DNA from: Stenotrophomonas maltophilia
GTDB lineage: Bacteria > Pseudomonadota > Gammaproteobacteria > Xanthomonadales > Xanthomonadaceae
Assembly (NCBI RefSeq): GCF_003205835.1
Contig: NZ_CP029773.1
Coordinates: forward strand, 3,318,501-3,382,500
DNA length: 64,000 bases
Reading direction: 5' to 3'
Positions 34,042-42,405 of this stretch are shown here, in pieces (the stretch's first letter is position 1; each line of letters begins with the position of its first letter). A program made the position numbers and the translations under genes. The notes beneath the pieces were generated by a model. That model saw nothing but the letters and a program-made list of their open reading frames with translations. It had not been told where the DNA came from and did no database searches.

Positions 34042-34235
34042 TGCAATGTCCTTGATGGGATATGACCCTGGTTTCTGACTGATCTGGCGGCGGCCTTGGC
34101 CGCTCTTTCCGTCCTGCCATGATCGGCGTACGACCCGTCCTGGGTGGGTCGAGCCGGGCATGATACAGGCAAAACCGCCCTGCCACCAGCCCCTGCAACC
34201 CTTTTACCGGCACTGCACCGGCCTGCCGCAAAAGC

Positions 34236-34260
34236 AAAGGGACGCCGACGGCGTCCCTTT
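34236..34260 (-). promoter_or_regulatory. hairpin in the infC-rpmI intergenic region
   Basis: Perfect 11-bp arms AAAGGGACGCC/GGCGTCCCTTT around 3 bases. It lies between infC and rpmI, where L20-dependent or attenuation-type control is known in other bacteria; its role here is unproven. A short T-rich stretch follows on the minus strand. Confidence 0.6.
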
Positions 34261-34307
34261 ACCCTGAACCATTCAGCCAGGCGCCCCGGAAGGCGGCCCG
34301 TCAGGCC

Positions 34308-34835
34308 TCAGGTCTTCTTCTTCGGCGCGATCATCATGACCATCTGACGCCCTTCCAGGCGCGGACGGGATTCAATGACGATGTCCTCGCCCAGATCGGT
34401 CTCGATCCGGTTGGCCATTTCGCGGCCCAGTTCCTGGTGGCTCATTTCACGGCCACGGAAACGGATGTTGACCTTGATCTTGTCACCATCCTCGAGGAAC
34501 CCGCGCATCTTGCGCAGCTTGATCTGGTAGTCGCCCTCGTCCGTGACCGGACGGAACTTCACTTCCTTGATCTCGACCTGCTTGGTCTTCTTCTTGGCCT
34601 CGCTGGCCTTCTTCTGCGCTTCGAACTTGAACTTGCCGAAGTCCATGATCTTGCAGACCGGCGGATCGGCCTGCGGCTGGATTTCGACCAGGTCCAGGCC
34701 TTCATCTTCGGCCATGGACAGCGCTTCGTCGCGCGACAACACGCCGATCATTTCTCCGTCACTGCCGATCACGCGGACGCGCGGCACACGGATTTCCTGA
34801 TTCTTGCGGTTCTGTTTGTTGTCAGGGGTGCTGAT
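34308..34835 (-). CDS. infC: translation initiation factor IF-3
   Basis: About 175 residues from an ATC start codon at 34833-34835: the frame then reads [23 protein letters not shown], and GGGAG lies 8 bases before the codon. IF-3 genes in many bacteria start with a rare AUU/AUC codon so that IF-3 represses itself. A TTG five codons upstream (34850) would be an alternative, but it overlaps the Shine-Dalgarno. The IF-3 N and C domains are clear ([46 protein letters not shown]). First gene after thrS on the minus strand. Confidence 0.93.
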   Translation of the reverse strand: MSTPDNKQNRKNQEIRVPRVRVIGSDGEMIGVLSRDEALSMAEDEGLDLVEIQPQADPPVCKIMDFGKFKFEAQKKASEAKKKTKQVEIKEVKFRPVTDEGDYQIKLRKMRGFLEDGDKIKVNIRFRGREMSHQELGREMANRIETDLGEDIVIESRPRLEGRQMVMMIAPKKKT

Positions 34836-34898
34836 ATTACGTTCTCCCAAGGGTATCGAACCGGTCCGGGTGCCTGTGCCCCCGGACCGGACCTTTGC

Positions 34899-36800
34899 TT
34901 ACGCGCCCTCGGCCTGGAGCCGCTCGATGAAGGCCTGCAGGCTCATGCTGCCCAGGTCTTCGCCAGAACGCGTACGCACCGCCACAGCCCCATTTTCCTT
35001 CTCGCGGTCACCAATGACCAGCAGGTAGGGCACGCGCTGCAACGTATGCTCGCGGATTTTATAGCCGATCTTCTCGTTACGCAAATCCGAGCTGACGCGG
35101 AAGCCTTGCTCCGCAAGGGTTTTGGTCACGCCCGAGACGTACTCGGCCTGAGCGTCGGTGATGTTGGCCACCACCACCTGGGTCGGCGCCAGCCAGGTCG
35201 GGAACTGGCCGGCATGGTGCTCGATCAGGATGCCCAGGAAGCGCTCCATCGAGCCCACGATGGCGCGATGCAGCATGACCGGGTGCTTCTTCTGGCTGTT
35301 CTCGTCCACGTACTCGGCGCCCAGGCGGCCCGGCATCATGAAGTCGACCTGCATCGTGCCCAGCTGCCAGGTACGGCCGATCGCGTCCTTCAGGTGGTAC
35401 TCGATCTTCGGGCCGTAGAAGGCGCCCTCGCCCGGCAGCTCCTGCCATTCCACCCCATTGCTGGACAAGGCCGAGCGCAGCGCGCCCTCCGCCTTGTCCC
35501 AGGTGGCGTCATCGCCCAGGCGCGATTCCGGGCGCAGCGCGATCTTGACCTGGATCTCATCGAAGCCGAAGTGCTGGTAGACCGCCAGCGCCTGCTGGTG
35601 GAACGCGGTCACTTCCGCCTCGACCTGGTTTTCCGTGCAGAACACGTGGCCGTCGTCCTGGGTGAAACCACGCACGCGCAGGATGCCGTGCAGCGCGCCG
35701 GACGGCTCGTTGCGATGGCAGGCACCGAACTCACCATAGCGGATCGGCAGGTCGCGGTAGCTGTGCAGGCCCTGGTTGAACACCTGCACGTGGCCCGGGC
35801 AGTTCATCGGCTTGAGCGCGTAGGTGCGCTTCTCCGATTCGGTGAAGAACATCGCGTCCTGGTAGTTGTCCCAGTGGCCGGATTTCTGCCACAGGCTCAC
35901 GTCCAGGATCTGCGGGCAGCGCACTTCGCCGTAGCCGGTCTTGCGGTACACCTTGCGCATGTACTGCTCGACCACCTGCCACAGCGCCCAGCCCTTCGGG
36001 TGCCAGAACACCAGGCCCGGCGCTTCTTCCTGCAGGTGGAACAGGTCCTGCTGCTTGCCGATGCGGCGGTGGTCGCGCATCTCGGCTTCTTCGATGCGCT
36101 TGATGTACGCCTCGAGCTGCTTCTTGTCGGCCCAGGCGGTGCCGTAGATGCGCTGCAGCTGCTCGTTCTGCGCGTCACCGCGCCAGTAGGCGCCGGAGAT
36201 GCGGGTCAGCTTGAAGGCCTTCAGGAAGCGCGTGTTCGGCACGTGCGGGCCGCGGCACATGTCCACGTATTCCTGGTGGTAATACATGCCCATCGCCTGG
36301 ATGTCGTCGGACATGTCCTCGATCAGGCGCAGCTTGTAGTCCTCGCCACGGGCCTTGAAGATCTCGATCACTTCGGCGCGCGGCGTCACCTTCTTGATGA
36401 CGTCGTAGTCCTGGGCGATCAGTTCTCCCATGCGCTTCTCGATCGCGGCCATGTCGTCCGGGGTGAACGGGCGCTCGGAGTAGATGTCGTAGTAGAAGCC
36501 CTCGGCGATCACCGGGCCGATCACCATCTTCACGTCCGGGTACAGCTGCTTGACGGCGTGGCCGACCAGGTGGGCGCAGGAGTGGCGGATGATCTCAACG
36601 CCCTCCTCGTCCTTGGCGGTGATGATGCGCAGGCTGGCATCGTGGTCGATGACGTCGCTGGCATCGACCAGCACGCCATCCACGGCACCGGCGATGGTGG
36701 CCTTGGCCAGGCCGGCGCCGATCGACTGGGCGACCTCCATGACGCTGACGGGATTTTCGAATTCGCGGCGGCTGCCGTCGGGAAGAGTAATGTTGATCAT
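34899..36800 (-). CDS. thrS: threonyl-tRNA synthetase
   Basis: A 633-residue class II synthetase with the N-terminal TGS domain ([14 protein letters not shown]), the editing domain with [33 protein letters not shown], motif 2 and 3 regions ([24 protein letters not shown]) and the C-terminal anticodon domain ([17 protein letters not shown]). Start ATG 36800 from the family N-terminus. First gene of the translation block. Its leader holds a candidate attenuator (see 36916). Confidence 0.97.
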   Translation of the reverse strand: MINITLPDGSRREFENPVSVMEVAQSIGAGLAKATIAGAVDGVLVDASDVIDHDASLRIITAKDEEGVEIIRHSCAHLVGHAVKQLYPDVKMVIGPVIAEGFYYDIYSERPFTPDDMAAIEKRMGELIAQDYDVIKKVTPRAEVIEIFKARGEDYKLRLIEDMSDDIQAMGMYYHQEYVDMCRGPHVPNTRFLKAFKLTRISGAYWRGDAQNEQLQRIYGTAWADKKQLEAYIKRIEEAEMRDHRRIGKQQDLFHLQEEAPGLVFWHPKGWALWQVVEQYMRKVYRKTGYGEVRCPQILDVSLWQKSGHWDNYQDAMFFTESEKRTYALKPMNCPGHVQVFNQGLHSYRDLPIRYGEFGACHRNEPSGALHGILRVRGFTQDDGHVFCTENQVEAEVTAFHQQALAVYQHFGFDEIQVKIALRPESRLGDDATWDKAEGALRSALSSNGVEWQELPGEGAFYGPKIEYHLKDAIGRTWQLGTMQVDFMMPGRLGAEYVDENSQKKHPVMLHRAIVGSMERFLGILIEHHAGQFPTWLAPTQVVVANITDAQAEYVSGVTKTLAEQGFRVSSDLRNEKIGYKIREHTLQRVPYLLVIGDREKENGAVAVRTRSGEDLGSMSLQAFIERLQAEGA

Positions 36801-36865
36801 CGCAGTGGCTTCGTGCGGGGCCCGCTGGGCGGGCTGGAAAGCGTTCCCGGGGCGGCGCCCGGGCA

Positions 36866-36890
36866 ATAAAAAAGCGCCGCGAGGGCGCCT
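36866..36890 (-). terminator. terminator in the thrS leader (possible attenuator)
   Basis: On the minus strand: AGGCGCC, CTCGC, GGCGCTT then a run of T, between the leader peptide and thrS. If it is not read through, no thrS mRNA is made. A second GC-rich hairpin follows at about 36846-36866. Confidence 0.6.
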
Positions 36891-36915
36891 GGAACACAGG
36901 GCCTTCGGGGGCAGG

Positions 36916-36942
36916 TCAACAGTGGGCGGTGGTAGTGCTCAT
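36916..36942 (-). CDS. candidate thrS leader peptide MSTTTAHC
   Basis: A 27-base minus-strand frame, ATG AGC ACT ACC ACC GCC CAC TGT TGA, encodes an 8-residue peptide with three consecutive Thr codons, followed after about 26 bases by a terminator and then thrS. That is the arrangement of classical ribosome-mediated attenuation, where Thr shortage stalls the ribosome and lets transcription continue. The Shine-Dalgarno sequence is weak and a competing antiterminator is not obvious beyond a short CCTG/CAGG stem, so this stays a hypothesis. Confidence 0.45.
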   Translation of the reverse strand: MSTTTAHC

Positions 36943-37002
36943 GTCGCACGCTCGGCCGGCGCTGGGCGCGGGCCACCTTGTTCCAGTCAGGGTTCTGCGA
37001 TG

Positions 37003-37031
37003 ATCTTAAACCAGCCCGGCGGAAAGCCCAA
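37003..37031 (-). promoter_or_regulatory. candidate sigma70 promoter for the thrS operon
   Basis: On the minus strand: TTGGGC (37026-37031) and TAAGAT (37003-37008) with a 17-base spacer. Transcription would begin about 50 bases before the leader peptide. No other gene of this strand lies upstream. Confidence 0.5.
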
Positions 37032-37229
37032 GGGCTACCGTACGGTCCGCTGAATGGGCCTCGCTGGCGGGGGGAAATTGCAATGATTACCATGTCGCCG
37101 CAGGTCGCCCCGTGCCAGCCTGCCCGCTTTCCCCCAGGACCCCGTGATGCGCCACCCGCTCCGACCGGCTCCCGCCGGCCCCGCCCGTGTCCCGCGTTCG
37201 CCGGCCCGCCGCCGCGCCGGCTGCCCGCG

Positions 37230-37526
37230 ATGATCACCGTCGGCCTTTCCACGCTCGGCTTCTGCAGCCTGGGCATGCTGGCGGCGATGTTCTCGGCGCT
37301 GGCCTTCTATGCCGCCTCGCCGCACTGTCGCTGGCCACGCCTGCGCCGTGCCGGCCGCCTTGGCCGCCAGATCGGCCTGGTCGCTGCCGCTGCCGCGCTG
37401 TGGCTGTGGATGGCCGAGCTCGGCTTCGCCGCTGGCCTGGTGGCGATGCTGTGCACCTGGATGCTGGCGGCGATGCTGCTGCCGGCGCTGGCCGCCTGGC
37501 ACCGCCCCGGCGCGGAGTCGCCCTGA
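37230..37526 (+). CDS. small membrane protein upstream of the DUF3649 gene
   Basis: A 98-residue protein with about three hydrophobic segments (GFCSLGMLAAMFSALAFYAA, GLVAAAAALWLWMAELGFAAGLVAMLCTWMLAAMLLPAL). Start ATG 37230, the first in-frame Met with a good membrane start; the upstream frame is open but proline-rich. Its position and pattern fit the DUF3325-type protein often found with DUF3649 and PepSY proteins in iron-uptake clusters; I am not certain of the family. It overlaps the next gene by 1 base (TGATG). Confidence 0.55.
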   Translation: MITVGLSTLGFCSLGMLAAMFSALAFYAASPHCRWPRLRRAGRLGRQIGLVAAAAALWLWMAELGFAAGLVAMLCTWMLAAMLLPALAAWHRPGAESP

Positions 37527-37789
37527 TGTGGCCGCGCGCCTTCGCCGGCATCGTGGCCGGCTTCTTCCTGGCCGCCGCCGCGACCGGGCTGGTGACCTGG
37601 TTGCCTCCCGGGCCGTGGCAGAACGCACTGGTGCCCAGCCTGATCACATTCATCCCGCTGTGGATGCTGGCCGCCCTGTGGGCGTTCAGCTTCCGCAGCG
37701 CGCTGCGCGCCTGGGTGACACTGGTCGGCAGCGCTGCGGCCGGATTCGCCGTGCTGACGCTGCTGCGCCTGACCGGCGTGGTGCAATGA
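37526..37789 (+). CDS. DUF3649-like membrane protein
   Basis: An 87-residue protein with three membrane helices: RAFAGIVAGFFLAAAATGLVTWL, ALVPSLITFIPLWMLAALWAF, WVTLVGSAAAGFAVLTLLRL. It fits the DUF3649 group, small inner-membrane proteins found beside PepSY and TonB-dependent receptor genes and linked to iron uptake. It is translationally coupled to the gene upstream and ends 10 bases before the PepSY gene. Confidence 0.6.
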   Translation: MWPRAFAGIVAGFFLAAAATGLVTWLPPGPWQNALVPSLITFIPLWMLAALWAFSFRSALRAWVTLVGSAAAGFAVLTLLRLTGVVQ

Positions 37790-37799
37790 GACCCACCCC

Positions 37800-39359
37800 A
37801 TGAAGTTCAGCTCACAGACGCTGCGCACATTCACCACCCTGCACACCTGGGTCGGCCTGGTTGCCGGCTTCGGCCTGTTCGTGGCCTTCTACGCGGGTGC
37901 GCTGACCCTGTTCCACCACGACCTGCCGCTGTGGCAGACGCCCGGTGCAGCCACCGCACTCCCCGCCGGCATGGACGACGCGCAGTACCTGCTGGAGGAC
38001 GTGCTTGCCGCGCATCCGGAAGCGCGCCGCCACGTCGGCATGACCTTCCCCGGTACCGAACACCCGCAGCCACTGGCCTACTGGCAGGCCGATGACGGCA
38101 GCTGGCGCTACGCCTGGCCGGGCCAGATCGCCGGCAGCCCGACGCCGCCACAGACCGGGCTGGCCGAACTGGTCAACGAGCTGCATTACAGCCTCGGCCT
38201 GCCGGTGGCCGGCATCTACGTGATGGGCATCGTCAGCCTGCTGTATGGCATGGCACTGCTGAGTGGCCTGGTGATCCACCTGCCAAAGCTGTTCGGTGAT
38301 CTGTTCGCACTGCGTCCGGGCCGCAACCTGAAACAACTGTGGCAGGACGCGCACAACGTGATCGGCGTGCTCAGCCTGCCCTTCCACCTGATGTTCGCGG
38401 TCACTGGCGCCCTGCTCTGCCTGGTGTTCGTGCAGATGGCCCTGCTCAACCCGCTGATCTACGACGGCAAGGCCCTGCAGGCGGTACCGACCGCAATGGA
38501 CACCGCGCCCGTGCGCGACGCCAGCGGCATCCCGGCACCGCCGGGCAGCCTGCGCGTGCTGCATGCACGCGCGCTTGAAGTGGCCCGCGCACAGGGCGTG
38601 GCCAATTTCGAACCGGCCTACCTGAAGCTGGCCAACGCCGGCGATGCCAACGCCACCATCGAGATCACCGGCGAATCCACCGGAACGCTCGGCCCGCTCG
38701 GCGCGGTGGCACTGGACGTGGCCACCGGCAACGTCCTGGCCTCGCAGCTGCCCGGCCAGCGCGACGCCAACCACGCCACGCTCAGCGCGGCCTATGCCCT
38801 GCACTTCGGCGAGTTCGGCAACGGCGTAGTGGTCTGGCTGTACTTCCTGCTCGGCCTTGGCGGTGCCTTCCTGTTCTACTCCGGCAACCTGTTGTGGATC
38901 GAATCGCGGCGCAAGCGTCGCCAGCCGCAGCAACCGCGTGCCGGGGTGAACATGGCACGGGCCACGGTCGGCGTCTGCATCGGGCTGTGCGTTGCGATTT
39001 CGGTGGCGTTCGTCACCGCACTGGTGCTGGAGCGGCTGGCACCGTCCGCGGTCGACCACGGCATCCGCTGGGCCTGCTTCGGCAGCTGGGCGGCCTGTGC
39101 GCTGTGGGCCGCGCTGCGACGCCCGGCGCAGGCGGCACGCGAACTGCTGTGGGCGGCGGCGATCAGCACCGCGCTGGTGCCGATCCTGCATGGCGCGCTC
39201 AATGGTGACTGGCTGTGGCGTGCTGCTGCGCGTGGCCACTGGCCGCTGTTCTGGGTCGATGCCATCGCGCTGGCCATGGCCTTCGGCTTCGCCCGCCTGG
39301 CTGTGGCCAGCCAACGCCGCGCCCGCAACGGCGATCCCAACAGCGTCTGGGCCAACTGA
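37800..39359 (+). CDS. PepSY-associated transmembrane protein
   Basis: A 519-residue inner-membrane protein. MKFSSQTLRTFTTLHTWVGLVAGFGLFVAFYAGALTLFHH is the PepSY-TM N-terminal helix with the LHTWVGL pattern. Several more helices follow (IYVMGIVSLLYGMALLSGLVIH, LMFAVTGALLCLVFVQMALL, WLYFLLGLGGAFLFYSG and a C-terminal bundle). Relatives serve in siderophore-related ferric reduction or export. It is the last gene of a three-gene unit (37230, 37526, 37800). No siderophore gene is in the window. Confidence 0.78.
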   Translation: MKFSSQTLRTFTTLHTWVGLVAGFGLFVAFYAGALTLFHHDLPLWQTPGAATALPAGMDDAQYLLEDVLAAHPEARRHVGMTFPGTEHPQPLAYWQADDGSWRYAWPGQIAGSPTPPQTGLAELVNELHYSLGLPVAGIYVMGIVSLLYGMALLSGLVIHLPKLFGDLFALRPGRNLKQLWQDAHNVIGVLSLPFHLMFAVTGALLCLVFVQMALLNPLIYDGKALQAVPTAMDTAPVRDASGIPAPPGSLRVLHARALEVARAQGVANFEPAYLKLANAGDANATIEITGESTGTLGPLGAVALDVATGNVLASQLPGQRDANHATLSAAYALHFGEFGNGVVVWLYFLLGLGGAFLFYSGNLLWIESRRKRRQPQQPRAGVNMARATVGVCIGLCVAISVAFVTALVLERLAPSAVDHGIRWACFGSWAACALWAALRRPAQAARELLWAAAISTALVPILHGALNGDWLWRAAARGHWPLFWVDAIALAMAFGFARLAVASQRRARNGDPNSVWAN

Positions 39360-39364
39360 GCCGT

Positions 39365-39387
39365 CGCCGGGCATGACCCGGCGCTAC
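39365..39387 (-). repeat. GTAG-headed palindrome after the PepSY gene
   Basis: Imperfect palindrome around GCCGGGC, ATGA, CCCGGCG, with GTAGC on the minus-strand head. A degraded relative lies at about 39851-39872. Confidence 0.65.
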
Positions 39388-39785
39388 CGAAGGTCCGCCG
39401 GATCCGGGTAACGACTCACTTCGATCAGGTTGCCATCCGGGTCGCGGAAGTACACCGATTCGATCGGCCCCAGCGCGCCAGTACGTGCGACCGGCCCCTC
39501 CTCCACTGCAACGGACTGCGCCTGCAGGTGGGCCAGCACATCGGGCGTCGCCGTGCGCGTGACCAGGCACAGATCGGCGCTGCCCGGCGTGGGCCGCAGC
39601 GCATGCGGTTGCAGCGGGGCGCTGGCCGGATGCAGGTTGATCTTCTGCTGGCCGAACTGCAGTGCGGTGCGGCCCGCGCCGAAGCGCACGACCTGCATGC
39701 CGAGCACGCGCTGGTAGAAATCACAGCTGCGTTCGATGTCGGCGACGGTGAGGACCAGGTGGTCCAGGCGTTCGAGATGGATCAT
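39384..39785 (-). CDS. VOC-family (glyoxalase-like) protein
   Basis: A 133-residue vicinal-oxygen-chelate protein: LERLDHLVLTVADIERSCDFYQRVLGMQVVRFG, later PIESVYFRDPDGNLIEVSRYP. The motifs LDHLVL (metal His) and DPDGNLIEV are typical. Could be a dioxygenase, a glyoxalase-like enzyme or an antibiotic-inactivating protein; the family is too broad to choose. Single gene. Confidence 0.82.
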   Translation of the reverse strand: MIHLERLDHLVLTVADIERSCDFYQRVLGMQVVRFGAGRTALQFGQQKINLHPASAPLQPHALRPTPGSADLCLVTRTATPDVLAHLQAQSVAVEEGPVARTGALGPIESVYFRDPDGNLIEVSRYPDPADLR

Positions 39786-39885
39786 GCCCGCAGCGTAGCG
39801 CTGCGGACGTGGCGGTAGTGTGCGGTGTCGGGCCGATGACGTTGCGGCATTGCGCCAGGCATGACCCGGCGCAGCCAGGCGAGGT

Positions 39886-41076
39886 TCAATCGCCGATGCG
39901 TGCCTTCTGCCAGGGACCCAGCATGGCGTTGAGCAGGCTCGCCTGTTCGTCGTCGCCGGTCAGCTCCCACATGAAGACGCCGGCCAGGCCCTGCTCACGG
40001 GCGAACTGCGCACGCAGGCCGATCGAGCGCGGGTCTTCATAGCTGATGAAAACCTTCTGCTCGGCGTTGTACAGCCACGGGCTCTGCGCCTGTGGTTGCC
40101 AGTGCTTCGTCCAGCCCGGCTGGTCGAGATAACGCGCCTTGATCACCCGCCAATCGCCGGCATCGGCCGGTGCGCTGTAGGCCTGATACAGACCGTCCGG
40201 TGCATCGCCGGTGACCTTGAAGCCGCGCCCGTAGAACGGCACGCCCAGCACCAGCTTGTCGGCCGGCACACCATGCTCGCGGTAGTACTGCACTGCGCCG
40301 GCGACGTTGTTCCAGCGCCGCAGTTCCGGCGCCAGCGGATCAGCTGGCACTTCATGCAGGGGCGCATTGAAGGTCGACACCGATGAGAAGCCGGTGCCCA
40401 TGTCGTAGCTCATCAGGTTGATGAAATCGAACACCTTGGCCAGCGCCGGCAGGTCATAGCTTGCGGCTGGATCGTAGGGGCCATCGGTCTGCAGGCGACC
40501 GGCGGCCAGTGCGGCGGTCAACAGCATCGGCTGCCCCGCCTTGCGTCCATGCGCATCAAGGGCCACGCGGAACGCCTGCGCGAGCCGGGTCAGATTGGCG
40601 CGGTCCTGCGGACGGTGTGCCAGCTCCTTCGGCCCGCCACTGACCGGGAACTCCCAGTCGATGTCCACGCCATCGAAACTGCCAGCATGACGATCGAAGA
40701 ACAGCGCCATGCATGAGTCGACCAGGCGCTTACGGCTGGCCTCGGTCAGCGCTGCATCGGAGAATCCACCTGCCCCCCAGCCACCGATCGAAATCAGCGT
40801 GCGCAGATGCGGGTGCGCCTTCTTCAGCTCGGCCAGCGCCGCGAAATTCTTCGGCGCTTCCGCGCCGATCGTGCAGCGCCCGTCCTCGATGGTGGAGAAC
40901 GCGTAGAACAGGTGGGTGAGGCGCTCGGCCGGAATGCTCGACACCGGGTAGCGCTCGGCCGAACCACCGGGGTAGTAGGCACCGAAGATCGGCGGCTGCG
41001 CGGGCGCCGCATGCACGGCAATGGGCAAGGCACCGGCAATCAGCACGGCAAGGGCAGCCACGGTCTGGCGGAACAT
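39886..41076 (-). CDS. secreted GH18 chitinase
   Basis: A 396-residue protein with a signal peptide (LAVLIAGALPIAVHA, about 23 residues). The glycoside hydrolase family 18 catalytic motif FDGVDIDWEFP is at residues 134-144, with Glu142 as the acid/base. SIGGW (residues 96-100) and LMSYDMGTGF are further family motifs. It probably hydrolyses chitin outside the cell, a known trait of S. maltophilia. No chitin-binding domain is attached. Single gene. Confidence 0.92.
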   Translation of the reverse strand: MFRQTVAALAVLIAGALPIAVHAAPAQPPIFGAYYPGGSAERYPVSSIPAERLTHLFYAFSTIEDGRCTIGAEAPKNFAALAELKKAHPHLRTLISIGGWGAGGFSDAALTEASRKRLVDSCMALFFDRHAGSFDGVDIDWEFPVSGGPKELAHRPQDRANLTRLAQAFRVALDAHGRKAGQPMLLTAALAAGRLQTDGPYDPAASYDLPALAKVFDFINLMSYDMGTGFSSVSTFNAPLHEVPADPLAPELRRWNNVAGAVQYYREHGVPADKLVLGVPFYGRGFKVTGDAPDGLYQAYSAPADAGDWRVIKARYLDQPGWTKHWQPQAQSPWLYNAEQKVFISYEDPRSIGLRAQFAREQGLAGVFMWELTGDDEQASLLNAMLGPWQKARIGD

Positions 41077-41292
41077 GGGATCTCCCGGTGCGAAGGCGCA
41101 GCCACGTTAGCAAACGGATGGGGCTGTGGGACGGTTGTCGTGGCATGTCGTCCAGTGGACAGGTGCATCCCGCCGAATGGCGACAACGCGCCAGTCATGC
41201 AACGACCCTCATGCACTGCAGCAGGACACACGCCGACGCCGCGTTCGCGGGCTCGCGCATCAGCTAAGGTAGCCGCGGACCTTCAACCGCGC

Positions 41293-42285
41293 ATGGACAT
41301 GAGCACCGACCACGACAACCTCGACGACGGCGACCTGCTGGACGACGAAACCCTCGACGAAGGCCAGGCCCTGGAGGCACGCGCCTACGACGCCTTCCAC
41401 GAAGGCAACCTGCAGCGGGCGGTGGCGCTGTTCGGCGAGCTGATCGCACTCGCCCCCGAAGTGCCGTACCTGCATTACATGCGCGGGCTGGCGCACAAGT
41501 ACCTGCGCGACTGGGCTGCCTCACTGCAGGACAACCTGCGATCGGAGCAGCTGCGCGGCGAGTTCGATGTCGCCACTGCCTGGAATGCCGGCATCGCCGC
41601 CACCGGCGCCGGTGACTGGGCCGAAGCACGCCGCCAGTGGACCCGCTGTGGCATCACCCTGCCCGAAGGCGAGGGCCCGATCGAGGGCCACTTCGGCGTG
41701 GCCTGCGTGCGCCTGGCGCCATGGTCGGATGCCGAAGTGGTGTACATGAGCCGCATTGATCCGGTGCGTGCACGCATCGACAACGTACCGCTGCCCGAAA
41801 GCGGCTTCCGCTTCGGCGACATCGTGCTGCACGACGGCGCCTCGACCGGCCAGCGTGCCTACGGCGAGCGCCAGGTACCGGTGTTCAACGCGATGCAGCG
41901 CCTGCAGGCATCGGACATGGCGACCTTCACCGTGTTCGTGCAGTGCGATTCGGCCGATGACATCGCTGCCCTGGAGGCCATCACCCTGCCCGGCATCGGC
42001 ATGGTCGAGGATTGGACAGCCACCGTGCGCCGGCTGTGCCGTCGCTGCAGCTACGGCACGCCGCACCAGCATGGTGATGAGGCGCCAGATGAAGACCAAT
42101 GGAGACGCGAACGTGACCTCGGCGTGGCCGCACAGGGCCGGGCTGCGGTGGAAAAGCTCATGGCGGTGTGGGTCGCTGCAGCCCCCGGCCGGGTGCTGGA
42201 GGCCATCGAACAGCGCGAGCACCCGCTGAGCGACCCGGAGCCAGGCCAGGTCTGGTGGCTGGGGGAGGACGAAGAAGACGCGTAA
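41293..42285 (+). CDS. TPR-containing conserved protein
   Basis: A 330-residue protein. Residues 1-30 are acidic; then ARAYDAFHEGNLQRAVALFGELIALAPEVPYLHYMRGLAHKYLRDWAASLQDNLRSEQ reads as TPR-type helices. A later CRRCSYGTPHQHGDE may bind a metal. Function unknown. Start ATG 41293 (a second ATG is two codons later). Confidence 0.65.
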   Translation: MDMSTDHDNLDDGDLLDDETLDEGQALEARAYDAFHEGNLQRAVALFGELIALAPEVPYLHYMRGLAHKYLRDWAASLQDNLRSEQLRGEFDVATAWNAGIAATGAGDWAEARRQWTRCGITLPEGEGPIEGHFGVACVRLAPWSDAEVVYMSRIDPVRARIDNVPLPESGFRFGDIVLHDGASTGQRAYGERQVPVFNAMQRLQASDMATFTVFVQCDSADDIAALEAITLPGIGMVEDWTATVRRLCRRCSYGTPHQHGDEAPDEDQWRRERDLGVAAQGRAAVEKLMAVWVAAAPGRVLEAIEQREHPLSDPEPGQVWWLGEDEEDA

Positions 42286-42328
42286 GTGCAAGGACCAACG
42301 GTCCTCATCCACAGGATTACAGGCAAAG

Positions 42329-42354
42329 AAAAAGCGGGCCGAAGCCCGCTTTTT
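42329..42354. terminator. bidirectional terminator between the TPR gene and pnp
   Basis: Arms AAAAAGCGGGC/GCCCGCTTTTT around CGAA; T-runs on both strands. It ends the TPR gene and pnp. Confidence 0.85.
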
Positions 42355-42375
42355 CATTTCAGCGATTCCAGGAGC

Positions 42376-42395
42376 GTGTCAACCAAGGTTGACAC
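42376..42395. repeat. GTGTCAACC-type palindrome
   Basis: Arms GTGTCAACC/GGTTGACAC around AA, just after pnp. Member of the short palindrome family. Confidence 0.6.
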
Positions 42396-42405
42396 CCACC
42401 GCCGA

